Shown piece after piece: positions 61,058-64,000 of a DNA stretch of 64,000 nucleotides. The stretch's first letter is position 1. Each line of letters begins with the position of its first letter. The notes under the pieces were generated by a model. It made no database searches, was not told where the DNA came from, and saw nothing but the letters and a program-made list of their open reading frames with translations. A program made the position numbers and the translations under genes. Origin of the DNA: Rhodovarius lipocyclicus (GTDB lineage Bacteria > Pseudomonadota > Alphaproteobacteria > Acetobacterales > Acetobacteraceae); the NCBI RefSeq assembly GCF_009900765.1, contig NZ_JAAABL010000004.1:119102-183101 (forward strand), written 5' to 3'.

Positions 61058-62089
61058 ATGGCCACCCACCACAACCCGCATCTGCCGGTGCGGGCCGATT
61101 GGCTGGCCCAACAGGCCGAGGAAGCGCTCGACCCTGCCCTGCCGATCATCGACCCGCACCATCACCTGTGGGACGTCTCCCGCCCGCGTTACCTGCTGGA
61201 TGAGCTGCTGGGCGACACGGGCGGCGGGCACAACATCCTGGCCACCGTCTTCGTGGAATGCCGCGCCATGTGGCGCGCCTGGGGGCCGGAGGCGCTGCGC
61301 CCGCTGGGCGAGACGGAGTTCGTCGCCGGCGCCGCCGCCATGGCGGAAAGCGGCCTGTATGGCCCCACCCGCGCCTGCGCCGGCATCGTGGGCCATGCCG
61401 ACCTGCGGCTGGGGGCCGCCGTGCGGGAGGTGCTGGAGGCGCAGTTGATCGCGGGCGGCGGGCGCTTCCGCGGCATCCGCCACATCACCGCCTGGGATGC
61501 GAGCCCCGACACCCGCAGCACCACCGTGATCCCGCCGCCGGGGCTGATGCGCGACGCCGCCTTCCAGCAGGGCTTTTCCCAGCTGGAACCGCTCGGCCTG
61601 TCCTTCGACGCCTGGCTGTACCACCCGCAATTGCCGGAGCTGATCGCGCTGGCCCGGCGCTTTCCGGGCACGCGGATCATCCTCGATCACCTGGGCGGGC
61701 CGCTCGGCGTGGGCCCCTACACGCGGGAGGCCACCTTCGCCCCGTGGCGGGAGAGCATCCGCGAACTGGCGCAATGCCCGAATGTGGCGGTGAAGCTGGG
61801 GGGGCTGGCCATGCGCACCCATGGCAACGCCTTCCACGAGCGCCCCGCGCCCCCCAGCAGCGCCGAGATGGCCGAGGCCTGGCGCCCCTGGATGGAGAGC
61901 TGCATCGAGGCCTTCGGCGTCGATCGCTGCATGTTCGAAAGCAACTTCCCGGTCGACAAGGGCATGACCGGCTACACCGCGCTGTGGAACGCCTTCAAGC
62001 GGCTCGCGGCCGGGGCCTCGGCCCACGAAAAGGCGGCGCTGTTCCACGACACCGCCGCGCGCATCTACAGCATCAAGGGGGAAACATGA
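61058..62089 (+). CDS. Amidohydrolase_2-type TIM-barrel hydrolase
   Basis: A 343-residue metal-dependent hydrolase. PIIDPHHHLWDVSRPRYLLD carries the N-terminal HxH-type metal site; GIRHITAWDAS, LDHLGGPLGVGPYTR and FESNFPVDKGMTGYTALWNA give later barrel residues (His and Asp). The group includes lactonases, 2-pyrone-4,6-dicarboxylate hydrolase relatives and other ring-opening hydrolases. Starts 3 bp after the Bug gene and overlaps the next by 4 bp. Its role is probably lactone or amide hydrolysis in this cluster. Confidence 0.82.
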   Translation: MATHHNPHLPVRADWLAQQAEEALDPALPIIDPHHHLWDVSRPRYLLDELLGDTGGGHNILATVFVECRAMWRAWGPEALRPLGETEFVAGAAAMAESGLYGPTRACAGIVGHADLRLGAAVREVLEAQLIAGGGRFRGIRHITAWDASPDTRSTTVIPPPGLMRDAAFQQGFSQLEPLGLSFDAWLYHPQLPELIALARRFPGTRIILDHLGGPLGVGPYTREATFAPWRESIRELAQCPNVAVKLGGLAMRTHGNAFHERPAPPSSAEMAEAWRPWMESCIEAFGVDRCMFESNFPVDKGMTGYTALWNAFKRLAAGASAHEKAALFHDTAARIYSIKGET

Positions 62090-63309
62090 TCCACACCATC
62101 ACCCGGCGCGGCGCCATCGCCGCCACCGCCGCCCTGCCCGTTACCGCACGGGCGCAGAACCGCCAGGTGCTGCGGCTGGGCATCCTCGGCGACCTGTCGG
62201 GGCCGTACCGCGACCTCTCGGGGCTGGGCACCATGGCCTGCGTGCGGCTGGCCATCGCGGACGCCAAGGCCCAGGGCATCGACCTGGATGTCGAGGTGCT
62301 GCACGCCGACCACCAGCACCGCCCCGATGTCGGCGTGCAGATCGCCCGGCAATGGTACGACCGGCAGGACGTGGACGCGATCCTGGAGGTCAACAACTCC
62401 TCCATCGCCCTGGCGATCGCCGATTTGGCGCGGGAGAAGGACAAGCTGTTCCTGGCCACCGGCCCCGCCACCGCCGACCTGCATGGCAGCCGCTGCGGCC
62501 CCAACCATGTCCACTGGACCTACGACACCTGGATGCTGGCCCATGGCGCGGGCAGCGCCACCGTGCGCGCGGGCGGCGACACCTGGTTCTTCCTGACCGC
62601 CGACTACGCCTTCGGCCACGCGCTGCAGCGCGACACCGCCCAGGCGGTGGAGGCCGCGGGCGGCCGCGTGCTGGGCCAGACGCGCTATCCCTTCCCCTCC
62701 ACCACCGACTATTCCAGCTTCCTGCTGCAGGCCCAGGCCAGCCGCGCCAAGGTGCTGGGGTTGGCCAATGCCGGCACCGACACGGTGAACACCGTGAAGC
62801 AGGCCCATGAATTCGGCCTGACGCGCCGAATGAAGCTGGTCGGCCTGCTGTGCCTGCTGGGCGATGTGCGCGCCATGGGCGCCGAGGCCGCCCAGGGCCT
62901 GCTGACCACCGAGCCCTTCTACTGGGACCTGAACGACCGCACCCGCGCCTTCACCCAGCGCGTGCTGCCCGCCATGCCCACGGGCATCTACCCCAGCACC
63001 AACCACGCCGGCGCCTACTCCGCCGTGCTGCACTATCTGAAGGCGGCCAAGGCGCTGGGCCTCGCGGCCACCAAGGCCTCCGGCCGCGCGGCGGTGGCGC
63101 AAATGAAAGCGCTGCCCACCAACGACGACTGCTTCGGCCCCGGCAGCGTGCGCTCGGACGGGCGCAAACTGCACCCCGTCTACCTGTTCGAGGTGAAAAC
63201 CCCCGCCGAAGTGCGCACCGGCTGGGACCTGTACAAGCTGACCGGCACCATCCCGGCGGACCAGGCGATGCGGCCCCTGTCGGAAGGCGGATGCACCATG
63301 GCGGGGTGA
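62086..63309 (+). CDS. ABC transporter substrate-binding protein (branched-chain amino acid/urea type)
   Basis: A 407-residue type-I periplasmic binding protein with a Tat-like start (ITRRGAIAATAALPV, cleavage after ARA). LRLGILGDLSGPYRDLSG, EVLHADHQHRPDVGVQIARQ, WFFLTADYAFGHALQRDTAQ and LGLANAGTDTVNTVKQAHEF are typical of LivJ/amide-binding relatives. It is the last complete gene of the operon; matching permeases and ATPases are missing, and an IS element begins 17 bp after the stop, so the operon may have been cut there. Confidence 0.85.
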   Translation: MIHTITRRGAIAATAALPVTARAQNRQVLRLGILGDLSGPYRDLSGLGTMACVRLAIADAKAQGIDLDVEVLHADHQHRPDVGVQIARQWYDRQDVDAILEVNNSSIALAIADLAREKDKLFLATGPATADLHGSRCGPNHVHWTYDTWMLAHGAGSATVRAGGDTWFFLTADYAFGHALQRDTAQAVEAAGGRVLGQTRYPFPSTTDYSSFLLQAQASRAKVLGLANAGTDTVNTVKQAHEFGLTRRMKLVGLLCLLGDVRAMGAEAAQGLLTTEPFYWDLNDRTRAFTQRVLPAMPTGIYPSTNHAGAYSAVLHYLKAAKALGLAATKASGRAAVAQMKALPTNDDCFGPGSVRSDGRKLHPVYLFEVKTPAEVRTGWDLYKLTGTIPADQAMRPLSEGGCTMAG

Positions 63310-63310
63310 G

Positions 63311-63327
63311 AGGGGGCTTCGCCCCCT
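63311..63327. repeat. First hairpin of a beta-type element, cut by the IS
   Basis: AGGGGGC (63311-63317), TTC, GCCCCCT (63321-63327), identical to the first hairpin of the element at 33971, and likewise directly after a stop codon. The sequence then switches to the IS end instead of the next hairpin. Confidence 0.6.
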
Positions 63328-64000
63328 GTTCAGACCGGACACATCCCTGACTGATGTTCGGAGAGATGGTTGACGGTTTTTGGGTGAGAGTTTCGCGGGA
63401 GCGGAGCGATGCCCTGGAAGCCTGTATCGATCATGGACAGTCGCCGAGAGTTCGTAAGGCTGGCGCAGCAAGACGGGGTGGGAGTGGCGGAGTTATGCCG
63501 CCGCTTCGGCATCAGCCGTCAGACGGGCCACAGCCTGCTGCGCCGTTATCGGGAGCAAGGCGAGGCGGGCCTGCACGACCGCTCGCGCCGCCCGCATGAC
63601 AGCCCCCGCCGCTGCCCCGCGGCCATGGAGGCCGAGATCATCGCCCTGCGCCAGGCCCACCCGGCCTGGGGCGGGCGCAAGCTGGCGCGCCGCCTGCACG
63701 ACCTGGGGCGGCAGGACGTGCCCGCCCCCTCGACCGTCACCGAGGTGCTGCGACGCCACGGCCTGCTGGACCCGGCCGAGGCCGCCTCTCACCGCCCCCA
63801 CCAGCGCTTCGAGCACGCGGCCCCCAACGATCTGTGGCAGATGGACTTCAAGGGTCACATCCCCACCGATGCGGGCCGCTGCCATCCGTTGACGGTGCTG
63901 GACGACCACTCACGCTACTCGCTGGGGGTGATCGCCTGCGGGGCTGAGAGCCTGGGCGTGGTGCAGGGCCACCTGAGCGGCCTGTTCCGCCGTTATGGCC
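63327..64000 (+). mobile_element. IS481-family insertion sequence, left part
   Basis: The left end appears to begin with TGTTCAGACCGGACAC at 63327 and reads straight into a transposase gene. The right end and target duplication are outside the window, so the exact boundary is inferred from the loss of similarity to the hairpin repeat and from the TGT start usual for this family. Confidence 0.7.
63409..64000 (+). CDS. IS481-family transposase, N-terminal part
   Basis: An open frame to the window edge (197 codons visible). It starts MPWKPVSIMDSRREFVRLAQ, the typical IS481 opening, followed by a helix-turn-helix (VGVAELCRRFGISRQTGHSL) and DRSRRPHDSPRRC. The integrase core begins with the first catalytic Asp at 146 in LWQMDFKGHIP and the LTVLDDHSRYSLG strand. 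The remaining catalytic D and E are past the edge. GGAGCGGAGCG precedes the ATG. Confidence 0.9.
   Translation, partial: MPWKPVSIMDSRREFVRLAQQDGVGVAELCRRFGISRQTGHSLLRRYREQGEAGLHDRSRRPHDSPRRCPAAMEAEIIALRQAHPAWGGRKLARRLHDLGRQDVPAPSTVTEVLRRHGLLDPAEAASHRPHQRFEHAAPNDLWQMDFKGHIPTDAGRCHPLTVLDDHSRYSLGVIACGAESLGVVQGHLSGLFRRYG

Overview
The window looks like chromosome from a GC-rich alphaproteobacterium, most likely Acetobacteraceae or a close Rhodospirillales relative (Roseomonas-like). This is inferred from the very high GC content with long antisense open frames, the gene families and pairings present (usg, DUF2849/CysI/DUF934, Bug-type binding proteins, rlmE next to ppx), and a CIRCE-controlled groESL. 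No 16S gene is present, so the genus is not fixed.

Layout. 1-5.5 kb: the 5' end of rlmE, a Ppx/GppA phosphatase, tRNA-Gln(CTG) with a clear promoter, an AbgB-like M20 peptidase, and a MarR/FUSC efflux pair with a perfect palindromic operator. 5.8-10.1 kb: four small envelope proteins, then rnhA-thrB-ispH and a lipoprotein. 10.2-15 kb: an operon of RpiR regulator, class III aminotransferase and amino-acid binding protein, then a TrpD2-like protein. 14.7-17.7 kb: nirBD behind a leader with two hexaloop hairpins of the ANTAR (NasT) type. 18.7-24.8 kb: rutA, a complete spermidine/putrescine-type ABC importer and rutE, an abbreviated pyrimidine-nitrogen locus. 24.8-31.2 kb: BamB and its TPR partner, a BigR-like thiol sensor opposite a DUF2892 gene, usg, groESL. 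31.4-36.6 kb: a 3-hydroxyisobutyrate-dehydrogenase relative, xth, a lipase-like protein, and a DUF2849-CysI fusion with DUF934. 37.3-44.5 kb: dnaN-recF-gyrB, lnt and an XRE regulator. 44.6-50.9 kb: two very large overlapping glycosyltransferases. 51-55.7 kb: an AtoE-like transporter and a 1046-residue molybdopterin oxidoreductase fused to a flavin/NAD and [2Fe-2S] reductase. 55.8-63.3 kb: a GntR-controlled catabolic operon (TPP enzyme, Zn-dehydrogenase, SDR, Bug protein, amidohydrolase, ABC binding protein). The window ends inside an IS481-family element.

Running through the window are two families of intergenic palindromic repeats. The larger (about 190-250 bp) is a symmetrical string of about six short GC-rich hairpins around a central segment; stems are kept while their sequences change. 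The smaller carries an AAAGTNATGGGGG motif followed by two hairpins. Copies sit flush against stop codons, sometimes supplying the stop, and one lies inside the ABC transporter operon. The IS481 element appears to have inserted into another copy.

The most interesting points are the covarying hairpin elements, the ANTAR-type leader of nirBD, the fused molybdoenzyme, the DUF2849-CysI fusion, the reduced rut locus with its own ABC importer, and the multidomain glycosyltransferase pair. Everything is read by eye; no database search was run.
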